This document shows positions 36,786-47,427 of a stretch of 64,000 nt of DNA, piece by piece (within the stretch, counting starts at the first letter, position 1; every line of letters starts with the position of its first letter). The stretch comes from Corythucha ciliata (taxonomy: Eukaryota; Arthropoda; Insecta; Hemiptera; Tingidae): contig CM075940.1 in assembly GCA_038030265.1 (NCBI GenBank), positions 10,974,001 to 11,038,000 of the forward strand. The letters run 5' to 3'. The position numbers and the translations under genes were made by a program. Below the pieces are notes generated by a model. The model did no database searches and was not told the DNA's origin. It worked only from the letters and a program-made list of their open reading frames with translations.

Positions 36786-38411
36786 ATGAGTGAGTTGTCA
36801 GACTACGATTCCTCAGACAATGTTTCGCTGAGTGGATCTTTTGCTCAGGAAATGTTTAAGTCCCCTGAGCGTGAACTAGACGCATCAAATGGGGCTCAGC
36901 AAATGATTCACGACAGCAATTCTTCTCGTAACGAAGAATCTACGGAGGAAAAACTCCGTTTACAAGCTGTGAAGTCCTCGGACAACGTCCTTGCCCGATT
37001 TATGGAGGGGTTGGAGAAGAAGCTCGAGGTAAGCCTTGGGAATGTAACCAGTAAGCTTTCGGAGTTGGAGCGAAAGTATACTGAGTTAGCTCAGCAAATA
37101 CACGCTAGCTCAAACATTCAGCCGCAGGCTAGACCCTCTACCTTAGGTCCAGACCATGTTGCATCTATAATATCTTTAGCAGACTTGTCTGCGCAAGATA
37201 GTGCTGGCTCGGTCGTGGGGAAACCTGAGGGGGTGGAAATGGAGGTAGATCCCCCAGCGGCTACTAGCTCTGTCACTCCTCAAATTGAATCTCGCGGTAC
37301 TAATGTTCCTACTTTGTCTCATGCGCTATATAGGCGTCCTGTGGATCGCTTTCTTGCCTCCGGTTCACGGGACGAGCCTTATAGAGTGCGAAAAGTTGAT
37401 GCGGTTCGTTTTCATCCTATTGAAAATAAATTAATGAAAGAGGAACAGTTTGTATACTGGAAGAGGAGTGTGGAGTGTGGTGGGCCAAATAGAGTCGCAG
37501 GAATGCACATTTGTACTTGATCCAAGCGAAACAGTCTCGACCTCCTTCACTAATGAAGAATTAGTTTTGGCTCGAAGGAAGGTCCGCTATTTTATTTTTG
37601 AACCTTTGGGTACAAGACCTCTCGGACCCCAAAGATATAATGGACAAGCTACAAAATGTGTGTGATCCTACTTCTACTTTCCAACTTAGATATCTTGTAT
37701 CAGAATTTAACTCGATGCGATTCGATCCCAAAGCCGAAAAGGCAATAGAATTTTTGGGCCGGTTCGATGAAATTCGCAAAAAACTTGTCAGCATTAATCC
37801 TACCATGCTTACCCCCGAATATGTAAAAATGATTTTTGAACAGGCGATTGACGGAACGCTGACGTACCAGAAGGCAGAGCTCCATGGATTAAAATTCACG
37901 ATGGGGGAGCTTCGTGACATGTTCCTGGAGGAGCATCTCCGGGTCGAGCAGTCCTCGTCGTCTGGGGGTAAAAGCCTTAGCATGTTTCGAAACAGGATTG
38001 CTACAGTGCGAGGCCGCGTTGCATCGAGGGGAGGGAGAAGTGGTTTCATTCCTGGTAAAAAGAATGTTTCGTATTCCCGGTCTCGGAATTCTGTCTCGAC
38101 CAACCACTCCAAAGTTAAAAAATTTTGTGTATATTGCCGGAAGAAGGGACATACGAGGGATGTTTGTTTTAGGGCAAACAATATGTTTTAATTGTGGTTC
38201 CTCGGATCAGCATCGCGCTGATCAATGCCCTCATCCCTCAAACGCTTCGTCTCATTCCCAGCCCTTGATTTCTAAACCCCCATCAAAGCCAAAATTTGCC
38301 CCTAGAAAACCAACCAAGGCTCCTTCCGATCTTCCTCGACCAAAGCTCTACAAGTTGAAGGCTGGTCAGGCGCAGAAATTGGCGGAGGAGTTCAGCGGTT
38401 ACCCTGAATAG
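36786..38411 (+). pseudogene. Copia gag region, frame-broken
   Basis: The first part (36786 to about 37490) is a polar, Ser/Glu-rich N-terminus with a heptad-like stretch. After frame changes near 37490 and 37600 comes a typical copia capsid domain (about 37600-38090) with DPTSTFQLRYLVSEF and YVKMIFEQAIDG. A CCHC knuckle (CVYCRKKGHTRDVC, about 38130-38170) follows. After another frame change near 38180, a second knuckle-like CFNCGSSDQHRADQCP occurs. The frame ends at a TAG (38409-38411), and the same frame continues into the protease. An intact copia would encode gag and pol in one frame or with a single shift. Confidence 0.85.
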
Positions 38412-39005
38412 GTTTTCTCGGTCATCAATTCTTCAAGGGGCATCTCCGATGACACTGCGGACGTCTGGGTTGTCATGGGCCATGAGGAGGCTCAGCATGT
38501 TGCTACGCTGAATTATGTACGCGAACGTCAAGGCCTTAACCAGGCCTACACTTTATCGGAAGGTAAACATTGTTTTTCTGCAATTGTTGACCCGGGTTGT
38601 ACTGAGCATTTGACATCATCCAAAGATTGTCTCATAAATTTTAGGCGCCTGCCTCGTACGCGCATTTTCAAATGTGCTAACGGTTCCGACGAGGCTGATT
38701 TGACCGTAAATTATGGTGGAGATATAAAATTTGAAAATAATGGTCAGTGCCCCACCTTACAAAATGTTTTGTACAACCCGGGTCTCTCCTCTAATCTGTT
38801 TTCCGTCCGTAAAGTCACTCAGGCGGGCCTTAATGTGTTATTTTCAAAAGATAACGTTGAGTTTATTCAGGCTTCATCCGGTAAAGTAATCAAAACTGGT
38901 TATTTTCGTGATAATCTATGGTGGGTAGATTTTCCTCTAATTTTAGAACCAAGGGTAGATGTTGCTGACACTACTATGAATTTCAAGATCGGACCGTGGT
39001 CTTGA
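38412..39005 (+). pseudogene. Copia protease and start of pol
   Basis: It continues the gag frame after the TAG. A retropepsin-like segment has AIVDPGCTEHLT where copia proteases have D-S/T-G; the second catalytic-loop residue is Pro, which would be expected to harm activity. Then come LQNVLYNPGLSSNLFSVRKV and the pre-integrase YFRDNLWWVDF. The frame stops at 39005, and the following integrase zinc finger and catalytic Asp residues are absent. Confidence 0.85.
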
Positions 39006-39009
39006 ATTT

Positions 39010-39441
39010 CAGACGGCTGAAATGAAGAGGCTACTGTCCAAAGAGGGAATTACCTGGGAACCTAGTCAGCCATATGTTCCTCAGCAGAATGGGTGCGCTG
39101 AAAGGGTAAAACAAGAACTGAAACACAAAATCAGAGTAAATTTGCACGCAGCTCGTATGCCATACTCATTCTGGGGTCATGCTTTGAATTATACGGTGTT
39201 CGTGCACAATAGGATGCCTCACTCATCGAATTTGTTTATGAGCCCCTTTGAAAAAGTAAAGGGTTATCCCCCCACCTTAAAGTTTTTGAAACGTTTTGGA
39301 TGCCTTGTACACTACGTAGATGTGAGTAATAAAACTAAATTTGCCCCCAATGCGAAAAAGGGATTCCTGCTTGAGTGTACAGAAACAGGGTATGTGATAT
39401 TTTGTGAACAGCCAAAACCCTCGTTAACTCTTGCGATGTGA
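39010..39441 (+). pseudogene. Copia integrase C-terminal remnant
   Basis: It enters directly at the last part of the integrase core: LLSKEGITWEPSQPYVPQQN then GCAERVKQELK, where the Glu is the third catalytic residue. WGHALNYTVFVHNRMP and FGCLVHY follow. The HHCC finger and both catalytic Asp residues are missing, so a segment of roughly 200 codons has been lost at about 39005. Confidence 0.88.
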
Positions 39442-41166
39442 AATGGATTGAAACTATAGTATATGGTGACAGAATTAAGGATTATCCAAAACCCCTCGCT
39501 GACATGTTGGACATGAATGAGAACTCAGATCGAGAGGCCTCATCCGATAATAAAGATGATGCCGCTCTGTTGAGGACGGAGTGCATTGAACCATCCTCCT
39601 ATCAGGACGCCATGAATTCTCCTGAAAGGGATTTGTGGGAGGATGCTATTCGAAGTGAGCTTGAAGCGCTAGATGAAATGGGAACCTGGGAGCTTGTGCC
39701 TAAGTTGAGTGTACCACCTCGAACCAAAATTATTAAGTCTCGTTGGGTGCATAAAAGGAAACATGAGGCGGATGGCTCCCTCAGGTATAAAAGTCGTCTG
39801 GTAATTAAAGGGTTTGCAGATGAGTATCTAGTCTCAGAAATTTTTGCACCTGTCGCGCGTCTAGGTGATGTTCGTATGTTTCTATCTGCTGTAAATAGAC
39901 TTGGCTTACATCTATATCAATTAGATGTTACCACTGCATTCTTGCATGGAACTTTAGAAAAGCCTGTGTACATGGAGGTGCCGGAAGGTCTTGAGGAACT
40001 GTTTGAATCACCTCCGGGCCTGAAGAATTCACATGTATGTTGTCTTAAGAAATCGCTTTACGGACTAAAAGTTTCACCTAATCTCTGGTACAAAAAGTTC
40101 AGCAGTATTTTATGTAGACTTGGCTTTGAAGTGTACCTACCCCTTCCAAACTTGCATCTTCAGATGGCAACAAGGGACTAAGTACGCCTTGATAATAATT
40201 TATGTCGATGATTGCCTCTTAGCATCCAATGACAACAATAAGGCTTTAGAGGTCATTAACGACTTGAAAAAGGAAGTCATAATCAAAAATATGGGGACTC
40301 CAAAGAAATTTCTCGGTTTTGAAATCGTTAGAAATTTTACTGATAAACTGCTATTCATACACCAAAAATCAGCAATAGTGATGCTTTTGGAGAAATTTTT
40401 ATCACCATATGAAAAAATTAGTGAAGTCCCTATGTCTCCAATCACTTGTACTTTGAACGCTCAAATGAAATCGAACGAGAACGAGAACAGTGAATCGTCT
40501 CCGGACGTTCCGTATCGCGAAGTCATAGGCTCTCTCTTGTATATCCAAAATGGAACGAGGCCGGACATTTCCTTCGCTGTCAATTTTACGAGTAGAAAAC
40601 AAGTGGGCTACACTCAGGAAGATTGGAAATGTGTTTTGAAAATTCTGAAGTATCTTAAGGGCACTTTGGATTATGGCATTATGTATTCGGGTAAAACTGA
40701 TGATCTCGTGGCCTACTCAGACTCGTCTCTTGGAACGAGTGCGCTTAACGGTCGATCGACCACGGGATTCTCAGTTAAATGTTTTGGGGATCTTGTTTCC
40801 TGGAAATCCAAAAAGCAAACTCATGTTGCATTGTCAACATGTGAGGCTGAGTATATTGCTATGTCTGAAACTTGTGAGGAACTTACAAATATTCGAAGTC
40901 TTTGTAACTTCCGAACAGGTTTGGATTTCTTGCCCGTTTTAAAATGTGACTGCGCACCGGCAATAGCCGTTGCTATAACCAATGATTCCAAGACTTTAAA
41001 ACACGTAGTTAAACTATGCATGCATTATGTACATGAAGCTTTCAAAAATAACAATGTACATATAGAATGGGTTTCAACAGAAGACCAGGTAGCTGATTGT
41101 TTCACCAAAGCCCTGCCTCTTGAAAAATTTGTCAGATTTAGAGAAGCGCTTTTGACAACTCTCTAA
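39438..41166 (+). pseudogene. Copia reverse transcriptase and RNase H, one frameshift
   Basis: The frame 39438-40181 has SRWVHKRKHEADGSLRYKSR, the RT catalytic Asp in LYQLDVTTAFLHG and LKKSLYGLKVSPNLWYK. A frame change near 40130 leads to 40140-41166 with the catalytic YVDDCLLAS, LGFEI and the RNase H blocks AYSDSSLGTSALNGRSTTGF, SWKSKKQTHVALSTCEAEYI and VADCFTKALP. Everything expected is present except the single shift, so decay is slight here. Confidence 0.92.
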
Positions 41167-41467
41167 TGTCTTGTTTATGTGGTTTACAGGTGAAAAGGAG
41201 TCGTGGAAATGACAACTTCGTATATTTCGCGAATATTTTTGCGTTCGATCCGTTTTATTTCATTTCCCATTTCGCTTCCTATTTCTGAGTAAAACACTTA
41301 TCTCTTTGTATTTCTTTTCTTCGCTCAGAAATACCGGGACATGGTTGAAAATGTTGGATTTGACTTTGCCTTTTTGAATTCAAAGTCGCAGCATTAGTGC
41401 AGAAGCTACAAGTCTCTGAGATGTGCGTCCAGAACTTGCGATTAGTCTTCCCTCAAACAGGAGGGAG

Positions 41468-41800
41468 TGTTAGAAAAAGGTTCTTTGACGGAAGATACTG
41501 GCCTACCTAATGGAATGTGCTTCACATGTTACCTATACATGTTTCTATTTGGGTTTAATGGTGGGGAGTCTCATATGCTTTTAATTAATTGTTTTATTCA
41601 CTTCGTTTGAAGACTTTGTTCATAACGGACTCAATAAAAACATATTTCCTTTTAAACGTCTCGGCTTACAATCGTAATAGCAAAGGAACGTATCAAAGGT
41701 GAGTCTTAACAAGTATAACTTGATTAGATTTTGTGACTGCCTCCGAACCTAAAATATTGGTCCATTAACAAATTATAGCGGGTATTACTCCCAGTTGGCA
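41468..41800 (+). repeat. 3' LTR of the copia element
   Basis: It starts TGTTAGAAAAAGG and ends CTCCCAGTTGGCA, 333 bases, followed by GTTAC, the target duplication. It is nearly identical to the 5' LTR. Confidence 0.93.
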
Positions 41801-41999
41801 GTTACCAAACTCAAACATTGTTTACATAAATTGTGACGCATTTTTTTCGTTAACTCTGAGTTAACGTAACTCAAACCTTGACTCTCGGTGGTGAAATTCA
41901 CCATAAGACGGCTGGAATGAAAATTCTCAGATGGGGCTTGCCAAAGCGTTATCCAAGCGGACACATGTTCAGATGCATGAAAATTAAAATTCCTAATTT

Positions 42000-42235
42000 T
42001 TCCATGTTTAAGCTTATTGGGTGCCCTGAGCGGGATTCAAACCCAGAAACTCGATCTGGGTGGTTGCCCTGAAATCCGAATCTGGGAGGCCCCGGCTGCC
42101 TCTTCGGTTCAAGAGAACCGTGAAGGCAAAACAGGGCCTGAGGAAATTAAATTGGGGCCAGGCGCCGCGCCGCTGCCTAGTTCAAACATCAACACGGTTT
42201 CCTCAGTTTTACCAAGTTGAGCTGGGGATCGTAAT
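42000..42235 (-). repeat. SINE-like repeat with tRNA B-box, related to 50460-50730
   Basis: On the minus strand it holds GGGTTTGAATCCCGCTCAGG, a B-box. Further along the plus strand, GAACCGTGAAGGCAAAAC recurs as GAACCGTGAGGGCGAAAC at about 50636, each followed by a CTGxGGATTAA-like motif. This suggests one dispersed family. No gene is supported between 42240 and 42760. Confidence 0.4.
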
Positions 42236-42763
42236 GCAGTGGCAATTTTCATAATTGTCTGGTGGGTACAAACTCCCAGCGTCATTCGCGTTCATCATGA
42301 AAAGTCAAAATGTCATCTTTCTGCACGGGGTGGCCGTCAACTCGAGGTTTTTCCGCCAGGTTGAAGAAAAATAGTTTTCCTCTAATAAATTGTAGAATCC
42401 ATTCTCCTGAAGCCATTTCGTTGCTATCAAAAACGAGAACGACAACAATTATCACGTCAAACTGGTCAATGATTTGTTGTTAACTCGATTTTCCTCGTGT
42501 TCTTTCCATCGCAAGTGCCCTACTTTTTGCGGGCCAGGCGTCCTTAGAAACAATTTCCCCATCCAAGGGGGTGGAGGGGTTACGCATAGTGGAACCCGAT
42601 TCTTGGGTTCGGCAATAAGGGGGGAAACGCTAGGCTTTACGGGGAGGTAAGACAAGAAGAGCACACACTGAGTGCGCTTACGGTCGGAAGACGGATGACA
42701 AACTCATTTCTCGTTGTCCAAGGCTCGATATCACCATAAAATGAAAGTGAAACAATTACTCAC

Positions 42764-43208
42764 TCGGTGGTTGGAAGAGGCCGCAGAACAGGACGTTCCC
42801 GCACGACGAAACGTCCAAGTCTTCGCACAAAGCTAGCCGTTTGACCAGAGGTGTGATACCATAGTATTCGGCCTCATGGCGAAGAAAACAGACGTCACAA
42901 TTAGACAAGTCGAGCTCCTTGGTTCGAAGAAAGTTGAGAATGACAGCGAACAACTTCGGGTCTCTGTCAATGAAAATTGCACCGGTTTCATCGCGAAGCG
43001 TCGATATGCGACCACTGAGAAGGCCAGTGAAAAACGTGTCGGGGACCCAAAGGAGTGTCTGGCGGGATGTTGAAAACCTGAAGAAGAATAAAGCTAAATG
43101 TCAGGCGTTGAGTTTTAAAGTTGGACACTGAAGTTTGAAATATCACCTGGATCCACCAACGTTTAGATTTATTATGTCCCCTAAGTTATTTGGATAACCG
43201 CTGGTCAT
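42764..43208 (-). CDS. KCTD3: KCTD3/SHKBP1-family BTB-WD protein, exons 1-2 (BTB domain)
   Basis: Exon 1 is 43208-43147, starting at the ATG, and exon 2 is 43077-42764; the intron between is 69 bases. The protein begins [19 protein letters not shown] and continues through the BTB/POZ tetramerisation fold: [64 protein letters not shown] and SCGNVLF. These are near-identical to the KCTD3/SHKBP1 family. Exon 2 ends one base into a codon, which the two bases at the start of exon 3 (28327) complete. The joining intron is 14.4 kb and contains the copia element. The ATG is the only in-frame start immediately before the conserved domain. Confidence 0.9.
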
Positions 43209-43249
43209 CTTTTGCTGGGAAAAATTATTATTTTTAAATTAGAACCACA

Positions 43250-44440
43250 TAAATACATGACTACACGCTCATTTCACTCTGTCTACGTCTGTTTGTAACC
43301 TGGGCATGTCACCAGTGATAAGAAAAAGCAGCGAATGAGCCTCCCGAGTGACGTTTCTCGACCACCCGTTCGATTACAGAGATGTCATTTTCATTGGAAC
43401 TGGACTCTCCGTGATTCTTCTGTATAAAACGCGAAATAATTGCTAGAATTTTAAATGTACCAGTGTACTTAGTCTGAAGTCACATAAGCTCCTAAGAAAT
43501 GCGAGGTAAGTGGCTTACGCATCCTACACATTTGGTGAGATCCTAACGTATGGTAACTTTTGCGGGTATTATTCTATTAGTTGCTTCAAAACTTCAAGTT
43601 TTGGACGATATAGATGCTGTTAGACTTAAGAATGTGACAAAGCCCTCTTCTGGATCCTCAATATGGTCCTCTTCCAAGGGCAAAATCTCTTCATGAAGTT
43701 TTTTTGTGTCGTCCATTTCACTTTGATTCTACTTTCGGCAGCTGTACAGTCGAATATCCTTTTGGACAATTACTAAAATTTTCAATAGACTCATTCGTTT
43801 CCTCCTCCCGAATCTTTAAAGGTGAGAAAGGAGTCATCACTTCCTGAATTGTTATGGACAGGAACGAAATATAAGTTTGTCAGAGACCATACCTGCATTA
43901 TTTTCATGGGATCAGACTTCAGAATCAAGAGGACCAACAGCGGGTTGTCTCTTGTGTTGGACAGAGTAGGGCAGTGCCAGTCTGGCTCAGGCAAGGATCC
44001 AGAGTTTTACTCAAGGTGGGGGGGGGGAGGTACAAAGAAGTCTCCATCACAGACAGAGTTTGTTCAGCCGAAAAACCGGATTTAAGCCCGAAGAAACCGA
44101 ATATTCAGCTGAATAAAATGTGATTTGACCCACAGGCATCGCTGTTTGGCCACGAAACTACCAGTTGAGCAATGAGACTGTCAATTTTAGACAAAAATGG
44201 GGAAATGGGCACTGAAACAAAAACTTCAGCAACGAAGCAAGAAAGTAGCCTCCAAACTCTACTATTCGGTCCAGAAACTGATATTCGGGTCAGTGGCTTA
44301 GGTAGGAATTTGTCCTGGGGGGGGATCAGATTGAAATCTTCTAATGGTGAGGGGCGGGGTAATTTCACATTTTAGTCATTATTCCACCCATCCAGCACAC
44401 TCTTGAATATGGACATCATGCTGGCCTCATCATAGCCTCA
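43250..44440. other. Gene-free stretch with repeat termini
   Basis: No exon seen. A CAG-type end (CAGGCAAGGATCCAGAG, about 43989) with a G-run follows, then a segment (44160-44290) shared with 11280-11410, then another G-rich end at about 44295-44330. Confidence 0.4.
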
Positions 44441-44459
44441 ATCTCTCAGTTAGGGGAGA

Positions 44460-45330
44460 TTTTTGGACTCCACCCACAAATTAGCGCTTTTTTGGCCGAG
44501 TGTATCGTTCTTATCAGTTTCAGCCGGCGGTTTTGCCCCACCCCCTCCCATAGCCATGAATTTGCGCATTTTCTCAACTTTAGCAGCAAAGTATCATTTC
44601 ATCCCGTGAGCGATGTTCCGATGTTTCTTAACTATCCACGAGTTTTAGCGTTTTCCTCAATTTTAGCAGCATATTACAGATTTTTTAACATTTTTTTACC
44701 AGGGGATTAGCACTTTTCTCAGTTTTAGCTGGAAATTAACGTTTTTCTTAAGTGTTTTCCACAATATTAGCTGCAAAATAGGGGCAATTTTCACTAATTA
44801 TGAGTTTTTTGGTTCACCATACGCAATGCATGAGCGATTTTTCTCAGTTCACTCGCGAATTAGCGGTTTCTTTGCCTATTGCCATAAATTGCCGTTTTTT
44901 TTTTTCAATTTCAGCCTGAAAAGTTGCCTTCAGAATCCGCAAATTGACGGAATTTTTCTCAATTTCAACCACGAATGAGCGCTTTTTTCAAATTGTAGCG
45001 TTTCAACCCCTGTGAATTAGCGAATTTTCTCAATTTCAGTCACAAATTGGCGTTTGGCGCAATTTTAGCTGTAAATTGGCGATTTTTTCCATTATTATCC
45101 TCAAATTATCGATTTTTTCAATTTTTAGGCTTAAAATTAACATTTTTCTTAATTTTGACCAGGCTGATTATTTTATTTTCTAAATATTACCGCAAATTAG
45201 TGGGTTTTCACGTTTTACCACCGCATTAGCAATTTTTTATAACTTTCATGGGTATTCATGAATTTGCCATTTTTCTGAATTTTACCCCAAAAAATTGCCT
45301 TCAGAAGGTGCGAATTTAAATTCGAAATTC
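44460..45330 (-). repeat. Family A array
   Basis: About thirty degenerate units with spacing near 30 bases, reading TTTTTCTCAATTTTAGCCGC then GAATTAGCG on the plus strand. Open frames across it (for example 44492-44710) are hydrophobic because of the T-rich unit and show no family resemblance. Confidence 0.7.
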
Positions 45331-45411
45331 TAACCAAAAAATGTTCATCTTCCATCCATTTCTGTCAAAAAATCATCATTTTTAAATTATAAATTTCACG
45401 ACACTTTTGAA

Positions 45412-45950
45412 TTGAATTGAATTGAAATATTTATTTGTAGAAAGCCCTAAGGCCGTTACAAGATTGGCATAAGTAGGTACATTTTTTTAAAAAGAAAAAG
45501 GAAAAGTAATACCACAACTTCGTAATAAGGCAAGTTAATCAGACGGTAATGAAAAAAATCAAGAAACCAATTTCGACTGAAATGAAAAGCCAATATCTGG
45601 TGGAATTGATAAGTTTGACGTTATAGTTGTGTTTATAAAGTAACAATAGGCCCCCACTTGCTCTTCCCATGCAATGTGTGCGGAAGGCGTGTACGTTCAC
45701 TGTTTTATAATCTTCAAATTCTCCGTAGAGGTCATTTTCTAGCCACGTCTCCTTTTTTCCCTGGCTGCTTATCGTCTGGTGAGGATAAAGGGCGTTTTGG
45801 TTTCCTCTGACTAGAAGAACGGTTAAACTTCCAGAGGAGTCTCCTCCTCTCTCTTTCCTCTGGGGGTAGATCCTCCTTAACAAATGTGCTGGAACCCTGA
45901 AGTGTGGCTCTGGCTGCAAGTATTTTTTTCTTCATGGCTAGGGTTCCCAA
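45412..45950 (-). pseudogene. Internally deleted non-LTR retrotransposon (LINE)
   Basis: On the minus strand, 45950-45732 encodes a basic fragment with STFVKEDLPPEERERRRLLW, a block common at the end of LINE ORF1 proteins. In another frame, 45800-45540 encodes an apurinic-type endonuclease fragment (FRTHCMGRASGGLLLLYKHN). This joins at 45480 to a typical LINE 3' end: GCCTTAGGGCTTTC, AATAAATATTTC and a TTCAA-type short repeat at 45412-45430. The RT is missing, so the element is an internal-deletion copy. A CR1/Jockey-type clade is possible but not settled. Confidence 0.65.
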
Positions 45951-45999
45951 TTCAATGCAAATCGCCCGTATTTTTCCGGGGGCCGGCTAAATTTCACGA

Positions 46000-46515
46000 C
46001 ACTTAATCCGAGAATTAGTGACGTTTCACAATTTTAGCCGCGAATTTTCGCTTTTTCTAAATTTTAGCAGCGTGGTAGCGTTCCCGACCCGTGCATTACC
46101 TACCGGGTTTTGTCAATTTTTGCCAAGAATTGGCGTTTAGCTCAATTTAAGCTGCAAATTGGCAATTTTTTCCATTTTCAACTGAGAATTAGCACTTTTT
46201 CCCAATTTGAACTGAAAATTAACGTTTTTCTTCATTTTAGCTGCGCTAATTGGTGATTTTTTTCAATTTTTGCCGCGAATTAGTGATTTTTGTCCAATTT
46301 TAACCTCAAAGCGTCTTTTATTTGTCAATATTGTAGCGTGTTTCCTCAACTTTTACCGCGGGGCTTACCCAAGTACAATACTTTTGCGTTGGTTTCCACA
46401 ATTTATTGTAGATTAGCCTCCATGTACCACGAATCAGCGATTTTTTTCTTAATTTTAGTCTGGAAGCTACTTTGCAAGACCACGAATCAGCGCTTTTTAG
46501 CAGCTATAGCCACGA
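46000..46515 (-). repeat. Family A array
   Basis: This continues the same array type after the LINE fragment, so the LINE may have inserted into a longer array spanning 44460-46515. Units read TTTTAGCCGCGAATTTTCGC and variants on the plus strand. A C-run and element-like sequence follow at 46551-46820, ending CTACGCCCCTG. Confidence 0.65.
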
Positions 46516-46559
46516 ATATTACCAATTTTTGTCTGATAGAGGGTCCGGGGTGAAACCCC

Positions 46560-47420
46560 CCCCCCCGTACTTCGGTACACTACTGCGTTGGATCTCAAGT
46601 CCAAGGAAAAAGCTGGACGTACTCGGACCTTTTTGGGCTGCTTCAAGTCCAGAAAATCTGCTAAACCTAACTTCAACGTGAAACGCTCATTTTTGGAGAT
46701 TTTATGGGGCTCTTCGTCATGGTACTAGTGCTCCTTCGTTCGTATACTTGCAGCTCTGGGGGGGGGGGATCTATCCCCCATATCCCCCCCGTACCTACGC
46801 CCCTGATTCGGGTCACTCTCCGCGCCGACATTTTTCCTTTTTTTGTTGCTCTATTCGCGGCCCTCTTCATTCCTACTCACACTGCAGCATGTCAATGGAC
46901 TTGATGGAGTTTTAGTTAATTTATCACCAGTATTCTATCTGAAAAATCAGTTTCAGCGACTAAATTGGAGAATGTACTTCTAATGTATAATCAGGCGAGG
47001 ATCCAAGGGACCACCCCCTCACATCACAGAAGCTGAGGGACATTTTTGCCGCTATGACTCTTTCAGGAACTGGTGGTTAAGTGACTCCTAAAAGCCGTAG
47101 ACCACGAGCAGTTCTGCGCTTCGCGTGAGCGTTGACATCGCAGGAACGACGCATACATTTCAGCGACAATGTCAAATGAGGAAATTTGATTTAAAATAAC
47201 AATTTTCGCCCTGAGCCCCCCTAACTCACAATTCTGACGATAATCAGTCCAAAAGAAGGCACTGAAATGGGATTTCGACCAAAAAGCTACCAACTTCGTT
47301 CCGATATCTAATTGTGTGGAAGGAACGGTCGGAATTTTCACTAATATATTCCAAGACCAAAAATTCTTTCTTTAACCTCAAAACTCGGTCGCGATATCAG
47401 ATTAACCGAACGAAGCAACG
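46560..47420. other. Repeat termini and unclassified sequence
   Basis: Two G/C-run blocks (46740-46805) and a CAG-type end (CAGGCGAGGATCCA at 46992) lie here. No target duplication partner was found. No gene is supported. Confidence 0.4.
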
Positions 47421-47427
47421 TGGTGGG

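Larger units (their letters stand above)
34984..41800 (+). mobile_element. Ty1/copia LTR retrotransposon, defective, nested in KCTD3 intron 2
   Basis: The full element is 6817 bases with 5' LTR 34984-35317 and 3' LTR 41468-41800. It is flanked by the perfect target duplication GTTAC (34979-34983 and 41801-41805). A polypurine tract AGGAGGGAG abuts the 3' LTR. Domain order gag, protease, integrase remnant, RT, RNase H is that of Ty1/copia. By eye the LTRs differ by six substitutions and one single-base indel, so insertion was recent. The coding part has several frameshifts and a deletion of the integrase core. It lies antisense to the host gene. The 1.47-kb leader before gag is long; no primer-binding site was recognised. 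Confidence 0.93.

Noticed and set aside
37561..38181. Antisense gene opposite the copia gag
   Set aside because: It is the shadow of the gag coding strand; no independent domain or splice signals.
42961..43077. A frameshift in the KCTD3 BTB exon
   Set aside because: A first reading suggested one extra base; rechecking showed the frame is open from the acceptor at 43077 to the donor at 42764.
44492..45229. Small hydrophobic membrane proteins
   Set aside because: Hydrophobicity comes from the T-rich family A unit translated by chance; the same peptides arise in every such array.
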